Assembly: GCA_017651645.1 (NCBI GenBank)
Contig: JAGCCO010000145.1
Coordinates: forward strand, 1-18,761
DNA: 18,761 bases
DNA from: Bacteroidales bacterium
Lineage (GTDB): Bacteria; Bacteroidota; Bacteroidia; Bacteroidales; F082
Reading direction: 5' to 3'
Shown here: in pieces, positions 1-6,515 of the stretch
How positions within the stretch are numbered: the first letter of the stretch is position 1
How the letters are laid out: each line of letters opens with the position of its first letter
Position numbers and translations under genes: made by a program
Notes under the pieces: generated by a model
Databases searched by the model: none
Seen by the model: only the letters and a program-made list of their open reading frames with translations
Told to the model about the DNA's origin: nothing

Positions 1-114
1 AACTGACGCTCGTTTAAAGTGAAATCTGTTACAATTTCTCGGTACTTGCTTGTACTTTTAGTCTTTCAGTATTTTCAATGATCTCGTTAAAAAATCCCGT
101 TTTCGTCAAACGGG
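1..114 (-). other. probable rRNA operon leader (leftward)
   Basis: Read on the minus strand, a strong promoter at 119-149 is followed by a 7-bp hairpin (96-114, CCCGTTT/AAACGGG) with a T-run and then by AT-rich text of the kind (GATCATTGAAAATACTG, then GCAAGTACCGAGAAA) that I associate with leaders and spacers of Bacteroidales rRNA operons. No ORF covers it. The 16S gene itself would begin left of the window, so the assignment is an inference from resemblance. Alternatively the hairpin could be an ordinary leftward terminator or attenuator in front of an unknown gene. Confidence 0.4.
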
Positions 115-118
115 ACTG

Positions 119-149
119 CAAAGGTAGAAACTTTTTTTGAACTGCCAAA
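119..149 (-). promoter_or_regulatory. strong Bacteroidota promoter, leftward
   Basis: The minus strand shows TTTG (146-149), a 19-base spacer and TACCTTTG (119-126), matching the -33/-7 consensus TTTG / TAnnTTTG of the Bacteroidota primary sigma factor. It would start transcription near 112, going out of the window to the left, and is back to back with the chromate transporter pair. Confidence 0.6.
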
Positions 150-167
150 ATTTTTTTGAGGAAATTC

Positions 168-176
168 GTACCTTTG
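168..176 (+). promoter_or_regulatory. -7 element of the chromate transporter promoter
   Basis: The sequence GTACCTTTG just before the start codon contains TACCTTTG, a good -7 box (TAnnTTTG). No clean TTTG sits at the usual 19-20-base distance; the T-run at 151-158 is too close. It implies a very short leader of only a few bases before ATG 185. Confidence 0.4.
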
Positions 177-184
177 TACTCACT

Positions 185-739
185 ATGGCAAAAGACAAGG
201 TTTCCCTGTGGCAGATTTTCGCCGTGTTCGCCAAGATCGGGGCGTTCACGATTGGCGGAGGGTATGCCATGATTCCGATTATCCAGGCCGAGATGTCGCG
301 CCGGGGATGGATTTCCGAGGAGGAACTCCCCGACATCGTGGCGCTGTCCCAGTCTGCCCCGGGCGTAATGGCCGTGAACATCTCGATCTTCGCCGGCTAC
401 CGCATGCGCGGGGTCAAGGGCAGCATCGCTGCGACGCTGGGGTCTATCACGCCATCCTTCCTGTTCATACTCGCCATCGCGATGCTGTTCACCGCGTTCA
501 AGGACAATCCCTGGGTGGAAAGGGCCTTCAAGGGCATCCGCCCGGTGGTCATCGCCCTGATCGCCGTGCCCATGGTGAAAATGGCCCAGAAATGCTGCAA
601 GTCCTGGTGGGCCTGGCTTCTGGCCATCGCTGCCCTCGTCCTCGTAGCCTTCTTGAACGTCTCGCCCATCTATATCCTCCTGTGCGTGATCGTCGTGTCT
701 TTCAGTCTGACCTATTTTAAGGAGAAATGGAGACGCTGA
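185..739 (+). CDS. chromate transporter family protein, first half-size subunit
   Basis: This 184-aa membrane protein belongs to the CHR (ChrA-like) family. It carries the family signature FAKIGAFTIGGGYAM near the N-terminus, an SQSAPGVMAVNISIFAGYR loop after the first helices, and several hydrophobic segments to the C-terminus. Short members of about 190 residues, encoded as adjacent pairs, correspond to the two halves of full-length ChrA and are taken to act together as an anion (chromate or a natural oxyanion) transporter in the inner membrane. The start at 185 is preferred over an in-frame ATG at 137 because the signature spacing and the upstream -7 box fit the shorter form. Its stop overlaps the next gene by 13 bases, which implies translational coupling. 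The real substrate is unknown. Confidence 0.88.
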   Translation: MAKDKVSLWQIFAVFAKIGAFTIGGGYAMIPIIQAEMSRRGWISEEELPDIVALSQSAPGVMAVNISIFAGYRMRGVKGSIAATLGSITPSFLFILAIAMLFTAFKDNPWVERAFKGIRPVVIALIAVPMVKMAQKCCKSWWAWLLAIAALVLVAFLNVSPIYILLCVIVVSFSLTYFKEKWRR

Positions 740-1329
740 CGCTGCTGCTCGAACTGTTCGGGACCTTCTTCCTGATCGGCGCCTTCACCATCGGCGGAGG
801 CTATGCGATGCTGTCCCTCATCCAAGCCGAGGTCGTCACGGCCCACGGCTGGATCTCCGAGAGCACCTTCACCGACATTGTGGCCATCTCGCAGATGACG
901 CCAGGGCCTATCGGCATCAATTCCGCCACCTACGTGGGCTACGACGTCCTTTCCCAGGCCACGGGCAGCCACCTGATGGGCATCCTGGGATCGGCCACCG
1001 CCACCCTCGCCCTCATCATCCCCTCCTTCATCCTCGTCCTGCTGATCGTGCGGTTCTACACGAAGTTCAAGTCCAGCGTCCTTTTCGAGGGTGTGATGGG
1101 CTGGCTCCGGCCGACGGTGGTGGGCCTGATCGGTGCCGCCGCAGTCATCCTCATCGTGAAGACCACCTGGTTCCAGGGTGCGCCCACTTTCACCGTCGTC
1201 GCGGAGAACTTCCCCGACTGGAAAAGCTGGTGCCTGCTGGCAGCGGCCTTCGCGGCCTCCATGTGGGGAAAAGTCAATCCCATCCTGGTGATTCTGGGGG
1301 GCGCCGTGCTCGGGCTGTTGATTTATTGA
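727..1329 (+). CDS. chromate transporter family protein, second half-size subunit
   Basis: This is the 200-aa partner of the preceding gene in the short-chain CHR family. It repeats the same signature (FFLIGAFTIGGGYAML) and continues with the paired motif SQMTPGPIGINSATYVGY, both typical of the family, then about four to five more hydrophobic stretches ending LVILGGAVLGLLIY. The ATG at 727 lies inside the end of the first subunit, with an AAGGAG ribosome-binding sequence immediately before it. Overlap and shared family indicate a heteromeric transporter of two subunits. The two proteins are clearly paralogous but not identical, as expected for an old duplication rather than a recent one. Confidence 0.88.
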   Translation: METLTLLLELFGTFFLIGAFTIGGGYAMLSLIQAEVVTAHGWISESTFTDIVAISQMTPGPIGINSATYVGYDVLSQATGSHLMGILGSATATLALIIPSFILVLLIVRFYTKFKSSVLFEGVMGWLRPTVVGLIGAAAVILIVKTTWFQGAPTFTVVAENFPDWKSWCLLAAAFAASMWGKVNPILVILGGAVLGLLIY

Positions 1330-1330
1330 T

Positions 1331-1338
1331 TATCTTTG
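1331..1338 (+). promoter_or_regulatory. -7 element before the hexosaminidase gene
   Basis: TATCTTTG lies 20 bases upstream of ATG 1359 and matches TAnnTTTG exactly. A convincing -33 TTTG is not visible at the right distance, so the promoter may be weak or assisted. It suggests that the hexosaminidase is transcribed separately from the transporter pair. Confidence 0.45.
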
Positions 1339-1358
1339 TATGATTTGAACCTCTTGAT

Positions 1359-3059
1359 ATGAAAAAAACACTTCTTACCATCCTGACCATCGCCCTCGCC
1401 GTGGCTTGCCGCGAGAACAAGCAGCCGCAGCCGTTCAGCGTGATCCCGATGCCCAACGACGTGACCCTCGCCGAGGGTTCCTTCAACGTGGCCGGTGCCC
1501 TGGTCACCTGTGACGAAAACCTGGACGATGCGTCCGCAAAGGCTGTCCAAGGCTTTGTCCAAACCCTGGAAACCGTCACCGGAAAGGCCGGAAAGAACGG
1601 AAAGAACGGAGAAATCCACTTCGGCCTGAACCCGAACCTGGGCGCCGAAGAATACTTCCTCCAAGTCAAGCCCGACGGCGTGAACGTGGAAGCATCGGCC
1701 TTCGGCGGCTTCTTCTACGCCATCCAGACGCTCAAGCAGATGCTTCCGGCGGAGGTTTACGGCGCCAAGAAGGCCAAGGCCGCCTGGCTCCTCCCCTGCG
1801 TAACCATCCTGGACGCCCCCCGCTTCGACTACCGCGGCATCCACCTGGATCCCTGCCGCCATTTCTGGAGCATCGAGGAGACGAAGCGCTATATCGACAT
1901 CGCCGCCACCTACAAGCTGAATCGGCTCCACTGGCACCTGACCGAGGACCAGGGTTGGCGCATGGAGATCAAGAAGTACCCGAAACTCACCGAGGTAGGC
2001 GCCTGGCGCAGCGGCACCTGCATCGGCAAGGACTTCGACAGCAACGACGGCATCCGCTACGGCGGTTTCTATACCCAGGACCAGATGCGCGAGATCGTGG
2101 CCTACGCCGCCGAGCGCAACATCACCGTCATCCCGGAAATGGACCTGCCCGGCCACATGGTCGCGGCCCTCGCCGCCTATCCGGAGCTGGGATGCACCGG
2201 CGGCCCGTATGAGGTCTGGACCCGCTGGGGCGTCTCCGAAGACGTCCTTTGCGTGGGCAAGGAGGAAACCTTCAACTTCCTGGAGGACGTCCTGACCGAA
2301 ATGCTGGACATCTTCCCGTCCGAGTACATCCATATCGGCGGCGACGAGTGCCCGAAGGTGCGCTGGGAGACCTGCCCGTTGTGCCAGGCGCGCATCAAGT
2401 CGCTGGGACTCAAGGCCCATGGCAACATTTCCGCCGAACAGGAGCTCCAGTGCTACGTGACTGCCCGCATCCAGCAGTTCCTGAACGAACGCGGCCGTAA
2501 GATCATCGGCTGGGACGAGATCCTGGAAGGCGACCTGGCAGCCGGGGCCACGGTCATGTCGTGGCGCGGCACCCAGGGTGGCATCGAGGCGGCCAGCCGC
2601 GGATTCGACGTGGTGATGACCCCGAACAGCCACATGTATATCGACTATTACCAGAGCCAGGAACGCGATAAGGAGCCGCTTTGCATCGGCGGTCTCGTCA
2701 CGGTGCCGAAACTCTATTCCTACGAGCCCTACGACGGCATGGCCCCAGGCACGGAAGACCACATCCTCGGCGTGCAGGCGAACCTGTGGACCGAATACGT
2801 CACGTCCAACGAATTCCTGGAGTACATGCTGCTCCCGCGCATGTGCGCCCTCTCCGAGGTCCAGTGGTGCAATGCGGACCGCAAGGACTACGATCGCTTC
2901 GACGCTTCACTCGACCACACCTTCCAGATGCTGGACGTGATGGGATACACCTATGCGAAGCATGTGCGCGGCATCATTGGCCTGCCCGGTCAGGAACAGC
3001 CCGCCCGCACGGAGGAAGAGCTCAAGAAGTACCTGGAAGAAAAACCGATCGGCTGGTAA
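1359..3059 (+). CDS. beta-N-acetylhexosaminidase, GH20 lipoprotein
   Basis: This 566-aa enzyme is expected to remove terminal beta-linked GlcNAc or GalNAc from host glycans or peptidoglycan-derived sugars outside the inner membrane. Residues 1-17 form a lipoprotein signal (MKKTLLTILTIALAVAC). An N-terminal GH20b-type domain (about 25-155) precedes the TIM barrel, which starts at FDYRGIHLDPCRHF. The family's catalytic Asp-Glu pair is seen at D329-E330 in HIGGDECPK, and other GH20 marks are HWHLTEDQGWR, PEMDLPGH and LGVQANLWTEYV. Length and motif order are normal for the family and nothing is missing. The next gene, a PPIase lipoprotein, starts two bases after its stop region, so the two are probably co-transcribed. 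Confidence 0.95.
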   Translation: MKKTLLTILTIALAVACRENKQPQPFSVIPMPNDVTLAEGSFNVAGALVTCDENLDDASAKAVQGFVQTLETVTGKAGKNGKNGEIHFGLNPNLGAEEYFLQVKPDGVNVEASAFGGFFYAIQTLKQMLPAEVYGAKKAKAAWLLPCVTILDAPRFDYRGIHLDPCRHFWSIEETKRYIDIAATYKLNRLHWHLTEDQGWRMEIKKYPKLTEVGAWRSGTCIGKDFDSNDGIRYGGFYTQDQMREIVAYAAERNITVIPEMDLPGHMVAALAAYPELGCTGGPYEVWTRWGVSEDVLCVGKEETFNFLEDVLTEMLDIFPSEYIHIGGDECPKVRWETCPLCQARIKSLGLKAHGNISAEQELQCYVTARIQQFLNERGRKIIGWDEILEGDLAAGATVMSWRGTQGGIEAASRGFDVVMTPNSHMYIDYYQSQERDKEPLCIGGLVTVPKLYSYEPYDGMAPGTEDHILGVQANLWTEYVTSNEFLEYMLLPRMCALSEVQWCNADRKDYDRFDASLDHTFQMLDVMGYTYAKHVRGIIGLPGQEQPARTEEELKKYLEEKPIGW

Positions 3060-3060
3060 T

Positions 3061-3855
3061 ATGAAACGCACACTCACATTCGCCCTCCTCGTTCTCCTGG
3101 CGGTCGCCTGCGGCGGCCGGCGGGGGCATGGCGCCGACGGGAACCCGGCCGATTCCCTGGCAACCGAAACGCCGGAGGCGCCCGCCGCCAATGCCGGCCC
3201 CAAAACCGCGAAGGCGGATACCATTTCGGTGGCCAACTATAAGGACCGGCTGCCCCAGGAGCCCATTTTCGATATCGTCACCAGCATGGGTACCATCCGC
3301 GTCAAGTTGTACAAGGACACGCCCAAGCACCGGGACAACTTCACCCGGCTGGCGATTACGCACTATTACGACGGCCTCCTGTTCCACCGGGTCATCAACA
3401 GGTTCATGATCCAGGGCGGAGACCCGTACACCCGAGACACCTCGCGGGTCGAGGAATGGGGCGAGGGTGGCCCCGGTTACACCATCGATGCGGAAATCCT
3501 GCCGGAGCTCACGCACAAGAAAGGCGCCCTGGCCGCCGCCCGCCGCGGCAACCTGGCTAATCCGATGCGGGAATCGTCCGGTTCCCAGTTCTACCTGGTC
3601 CAGGATTCCACGAACTGCAAGCACCTGGACGGGGAGTATACCGTCTTCGGCGAGACCGTCGGTGGACTCAACGTCATCGACCGGATCGCCCGCGTCCAGA
3701 CCGACCGCCTGGACCGGCCGGTACGTCCGGTCGTGATCCAGCGTATCCGCCCGAACGAGCAGATGAACAAGCGGGCCCTGGAAGAGGAGCGGCGCGCCCA
3801 GGAGGAGGCCGCGAATCCGACGGAGCCGGAAGCGCAAGCACCGGCAGAGCAATAA
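3061..3855 (+). CDS. cyclophilin-type peptidyl-prolyl cis-trans isomerase, lipoprotein
   Basis: This 264-aa protein is expected to catalyse proline isomerisation during folding of periplasmic or surface proteins. A lipoprotein signal ends at C17 (LLAVAC), and a low-complexity Ala/Pro linker runs to about residue 65. The cyclophilin domain follows with FHRVINRFMIQGGDP (catalytic Arg at 110, Gln at 118), GSQFYLV and HLDGEYTVFGE. The C-terminal 30 residues are a charged Glu/Ala/Arg tail probably helical or disordered. ATG 3061 immediately follows the hexosaminidase stop, which argues for one transcript. The start was chosen because it gives the signal peptide; upstream in-frame codons read into the previous gene. 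Transcription probably stops at the hairpin at 3937-3992. Confidence 0.93.
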   Translation: MKRTLTFALLVLLAVACGGRRGHGADGNPADSLATETPEAPAANAGPKTAKADTISVANYKDRLPQEPIFDIVTSMGTIRVKLYKDTPKHRDNFTRLAITHYYDGLLFHRVINRFMIQGGDPYTRDTSRVEEWGEGGPGYTIDAEILPELTHKKGALAAARRGNLANPMRESSGSQFYLVQDSTNCKHLDGEYTVFGETVGGLNVIDRIARVQTDRLDRPVRPVVIQRIRPNEQMNKRALEEERRAQEEAANPTEPEAQAPAEQ

Positions 3856-3865
3856 ATCGAAATAA

Positions 3866-3928
3866 TTACCTGAGGGCTTGACCTTTGGCACAGTATTCGC
3901 AATAGAAATAGACGAATAGTTTTTTCAT
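3866..3928 (-). CDS. possible 20-aa peptide, function unknown
   Basis: A tiny open frame on the minus strand begins MKKLFVYFYCEYC and ends AKGQALR, with its stop ten bases from the convergent stop of the PPIase gene. The run of aromatic residues and two Cys resembles a leader peptide, but the hairpin lies before it rather than after it, so attenuation is not supported. It has no recognised family and could be chance. Confidence 0.22.
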   Translation of the reverse strand: MKKLFVYFYCEYCAKGQALR

Positions 3929-3936
3929 AGGTTAAG

Positions 3937-3992
3937 TTTTAGGTTAGAATTGCGGTCGCCGCTTGCTGGGAAGCACGCGGCGACATTCTTTT
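3937..3992 (+). repeat. hairpin repeat R1 (terminator-like, possible left boundary)
   Basis: A 56-base segment has a near-identical sister at 17577-17632. An 18-base block, TTTTAGGTTAGAATTGCG, leads into an 8-bp stem (3955-3962 with 3977-3984), one mismatch, a 4-bp inner stem (TGCT/AGCA) and a GGGA loop, followed by ATTCTTTT. AGAAT (3946-3950) can also pair with ATTCT (3985-3989), leaving TGCG bulged. All six differences from R2 fall in three base pairs that remain paired. Rightward it looks like the terminator of the PPIase transcript; its position next to the integrase also makes it a candidate island boundary. Confidence 0.75.
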
Positions 3993-4045
3993 ATGCCCTG
4001 GAGTGCGCTGAGAGGCATATTTCGGATAATTGACGTCCTCACCCA

Positions 4046-4077
4046 TTTGTTTCGAAATCCGGGATTTTTTATATTTG
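4046..4077 (+). promoter_or_regulatory. integrase promoter
   Basis: TTTG (4046-4049), a 20-base spacer and TATATTTG (4070-4077) form a textbook Bacteroidota promoter 34 bases before the integrase start at 4111. The final bases of the -7 box overlap the first unit of a tandem repeat, so repressor binding there could shut it. Confidence 0.7.
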
Positions 4078-4097
4078 TTTCGCGAATGTTTCGCGAA
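4076..4097 (+). promoter_or_regulatory. tandem operator-like repeat TGTTTCGCGAA x2
   Basis: Two perfect, directly abutting copies of the 11-base word TGTTTCGCGAA lie across the -7 box and expected transcription start of the integrase. Each holds the palindrome TTCGCGAA. A shortened relative (TGTTTCGAA) is at 4048-4056. Similar copies occur at 17477-17486 and 17496-17517 near the other end of the accessory region. Either an operator for integrase autoregulation or recombinase arm-type sites would fit. Confidence 0.55.
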
Positions 4098-4110
4098 AAC
4101 GACATTTCCT

Positions 4111-5574
4111 ATGGCCACCATCCAGATCGAGGTAAACAAGAGTCACAAGAAAAAGGACGGAACGATTCCCGTCGAGGTCCGCATCACCCACAACCGGAAG
4201 CACTGCCGGATGAAGACGAACCTGGTCGCCTATCCGCAGGACCTGACCCGGGACTGCAAGTTGAAAGGGAACCTGAAGCGGAAAGCCGAAGACCTCGTCC
4301 ACGAGATGTACGACGCCCTGGAGGACATCTCCTTCTTCGACCTGGCTCGCTGCGACGTGCACTACGTGGCCGAACGGATCAAGGCCAAACTCGAACCGGA
4401 GAACTGGAGCCTGGACTTCTTCGAGTTCGCGAAAGAATACCTGAGGAAAGCATCCATCACTGATTCCACCAAGCATACGTATGAAGTCGCGCTCTCGGCC
4501 CTCAAGCGGTACATCCGCATGGACAAGCTAGACATCAACGACATCACTCTCCCCTTCCTCGAAGATTTCGCGCACTTCCTGGACAACGAGCCCAAGTATC
4601 ATTACGACAGGAAGCTCAAGAAGACCGTGGCGACGAAGCAGAAGAAACGCCAGGGCACCGGGGCCAAGGCCTATTTCACCAAACTCGGCCACATCTTCAA
4701 TGCGGCCAAGCGGCGCTACAACGACGAGGACCTGGGCCTGATCCGGATTCCCCGCTCCCCTTTCGAAAAGGGCGAGATCAAAGCCTCCCCTTCCGAGGGA
4801 CAGGAACCGCTGACGTTGAAAACGGTCCATCTGATGATTGCCGCGACCCCGAAGAAAGAGTCCGAACGGAACGCCATCGACCTGTTCCTGCTGTCCCTGG
4901 GACTGATGGGCGCGAACATGGCCGACCTGTACGATGCCGCACGACCTGTCGATGAGCAGTGGGATTACAAACGGAAAAAGACCACTCGCCGGCGGGCGGA
5001 CAAGGCCCAAATGAAGGTGATGATCCCGGAATGCCTTGCCCCCTACAGCACCCGGCTCTCCGCCGGCGCAGCCTCCGACCGCTGGCCGAACCTGAGCAAG
5101 CGCTTCGACAACGCCAACTACGCCACCAAGGGGACGAACGACGCCCTGAAGGCTTGGGCCAAGGACAATGGCCTGCCGGGATTCACGTTCTATTCAGCTC
5201 GGAAGACCTGGGCGACCATCGCGGGATCGAAGGCCTGCGGGATCGACAAGGCCCTCGTCGATGAATGCCTTGCCCATATCGGCAGTTTCAAGATGGCCGA
5301 TATCAAGCCATCTTCCATCCCAGTTCCCAATTACTATTGGAAGGTCCTGATGAAAGTAAAGACCAATTCCTCTGGTAACGTTATCGGTGCATCTACGATA
5401 GGATTCTGGTTTGATCACCGAGAATACGAATCGGCCGAACAGTATACGTCGTTTGCTACGAGCGTGAACGATATCGAAGCCAAAACCGGTTTCAATCTCT
5501 TTGCGAATCTACCTGACGCATATGAGGATGCGGCGGAGGCTAATAATAGTTGGACGGCATTCAAGGAATTCTAA
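4111..5574 (+). CDS. chimeric tyrosine recombinase / endonuclease C-terminus (probably inactive integrase)
   Basis: The predicted product is 487 aa. Residues 1-398 read as a Bacteroidetes tyrosine recombinase: an arm-type N-terminus (MATIQIEVNKSHKKKDG), a SAM-like core-binding domain (about 100-230) and a catalytic domain with SLGLMGANMADL, KKTTRRR, FYSARKTWATIA (R364) and LAHIGSFKMADI (H389). Family members continue with the nucleophilic Tyr directly after this last motif. Here the frame changes to PSSIPVPNYYWKVLMKV and ends GFNLFANLPD...NNSWTAFKEF, which I recognise as the C-terminus of NUC1-type DNA/RNA non-specific endonucleases; that enzyme's catalytic part is absent. The junction is near 5302-5311 and base composition drops there. 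Neither half should be active. Start 4111 is preferred over 4030, which would precede the promoter. Confidence 0.8.
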   Translation: MATIQIEVNKSHKKKDGTIPVEVRITHNRKHCRMKTNLVAYPQDLTRDCKLKGNLKRKAEDLVHEMYDALEDISFFDLARCDVHYVAERIKAKLEPENWSLDFFEFAKEYLRKASITDSTKHTYEVALSALKRYIRMDKLDINDITLPFLEDFAHFLDNEPKYHYDRKLKKTVATKQKKRQGTGAKAYFTKLGHIFNAAKRRYNDEDLGLIRIPRSPFEKGEIKASPSEGQEPLTLKTVHLMIAATPKKESERNAIDLFLLSLGLMGANMADLYDAARPVDEQWDYKRKKTTRRRADKAQMKVMIPECLAPYSTRLSAGAASDRWPNLSKRFDNANYATKGTNDALKAWAKDNGLPGFTFYSARKTWATIAGSKACGIDKALVDECLAHIGSFKMADIKPSSIPVPNYYWKVLMKVKTNSSGNVIGASTIGFWFDHREYESAEQYTSFATSVNDIEAKTGFNLFANLPDAYEDAAEANNSWTAFKEF

Positions 5575-5580
5575 CTAATC

Positions 5581-5608
5581 ATCAAGGGCTCCAGTTGGAG
5601 CCCTTGAT
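5581..5608 (+). terminator. terminator after the integrase chimera
   Basis: A perfect 13-base inverted repeat (ATCAAGGGCTCCA / TGGAGCCCTTGAT) starts six bases after the stop and is followed by TGTTTGT. The symmetry also permits termination from the other side. It is probably the original terminator of the endonuclease gene whose tail survives. Confidence 0.8.
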
Positions 5609-5671
5609 TGTTTGTATGGGGAGCGAGCGCCAACCCTTGCCAATCTCCCATTTTCTCCCCATCTTTGCAAC

Positions 5672-6252
5672 ATGTCTATTCGCGACGAAATGATGTCTGG
5701 GCGGTTGTATGACGCCTCGAGCGGGGAGCTACTGAACGAGCTTTACCAGGCGCAGGAGATGTGCCAGGAGTACAATGCGCTCAAGATTACCGATTTCGAG
5801 GGACGGAAGGCGCTCCTTGGGAAACTCATCGGCAAGGCTGGGGAGAATTTGGTCATCAATCCGCCGTTCTTTTGTGATTATGGGTCGAACATCGAGATGG
5901 GCGACAATGTGTTCATCAACGCCTATTGCGTCATCCTGGACGAGGCGAAGGTGACGTTCGGGAGCAATGTGTTCGTGGCGCCGCAGTGTGGGTTTTATAC
6001 CGCCGGGCATCCACTGGACAAGGGGTTGCGTCGACAGAACTGGAGTACTCGCTGCCCATCACCATCGGCGACGATGTGTGGATCGGGGGGATGGTGTGCG
6101 TGATGCCGGGTGTGTCCATCGGCTCGGGCTCGGTCATCGGCGGCGGGTCGGTCGTTATCGACAATATCCCCGAAGGTGTCCTGGCCGCTGGCAACCCCTG
6201 CCGCTTCATCCGCAAGATAACCCCCGAAGACCGGGACCGATATATCCGATAG
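5672..6252 (+). pseudogene. maltose/galactoside-type O-acetyltransferase, frameshifted
   Basis: Two frames together make one acetyltransferase of the left-handed beta-helix family, which moves acetyl from acetyl-CoA to a sugar hydroxyl. Frame one gives an N-terminal Mac domain (from MSIRDEMMSGRLYD) and the first hexapeptide turns to FYTAGHPLDKG (catalytic His at about 113). The second frame resumes with ELEYSLPITIGDDVWIGG and runs to GNPCRFIRKITPEDRDRYIR. Adding one G to the GGGG run at 6022-6025 gives a continuous 193-aa protein reading HPLDKGVASTELEYSLPI, so a one-base contraction is the likely lesion. It may be a real pseudogene, a phase-variable tract or a sequencing error. The codon use is GC-rich like the backbone. 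ATCTTTG just before ATG 5672 may be its -7 box. Confidence 0.85.
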
Positions 6253-6253
6253 C

Positions 6254-6448
6254 ATGGGCCGCAAGAAGAAAGCACCCAAGAAACTCCGGATCACCGAGAG
6301 CGATTTCATGTTGGCGAACCGCCGCGCGGCCCGCCTGGAAGAGATTGCCAATCACGGCAAACCCGTCTCGCTCCGCACGCTGAAGCATCAGTCGAAGAAG
6401 GTGTATAGTAGGAAGAGGTTGAAGGGGATGGGGATGGAGGAAGAGTGA
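6254..6448 (+). CDS. small basic conserved Bacteroidales protein
   Basis: This 64-aa protein is rich in Lys and Arg (MGRKKKAPKKLRITESDF... SKKVYSRKRLKG). I recognise the pattern 'KITE-D ... A-RKA-R-EEI--HGKP ... SKKVYSRKK' as a widespread, uncharacterised Bacteroidales family found next to many genes; no function is established that I know of. It starts one base after the acetyltransferase stop and probably shares its transcript. The charge suggests nucleic-acid binding, which is inference only. A convergent surface-protein gene ends 67 bases downstream, and no clear terminator is visible in that gap. Confidence 0.7.
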   Translation: MGRKKKAPKKLRITESDFMLANRRAARLEEIANHGKPVSLRTLKHQSKKVYSRKRLKGMGMEEE

Positions 6449-6515
6449 GGCCTTGCCTGCAGTACCATGAACAGTCCCTTGACGCTCGCTTACTCGCCAT
6501 TGTCGTCGTTCTTTT

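Noticed and set aside
1323..2762. 479-aa minus-strand open frame opposite the hexosaminidase gene
   Set aside because: It is a GC-rich antisense shadow with low-complexity Ala/Val/Gly/Asp composition and no family pattern; the plus frame is a clear GH20 enzyme.
3022..3891. 289-aa minus-strand open frame opposite the PPIase
   Set aside because: Antisense shadow of a clear cyclophilin gene, without any recognisable motif.
3937..3992. Integron attC site
   Set aside because: The structured repeat with a bulge recalled attC, but the RYYYAAC/GTTRRRY boxes are not paired at the ends and the integrase here is not IntI-like.
4030..4110. Longer start for the integrase at 4030
   Set aside because: The extension would cover the promoter and operator repeats, and the family N-terminus fits ATG 4111.
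6015..6045. Programmed -1 frameshift in the acetyltransferase
   Set aside because: No proper X-XXY-YYZ slippery heptamer or downstream structure stands out; a single lost G in a G-run explains the data more simply.
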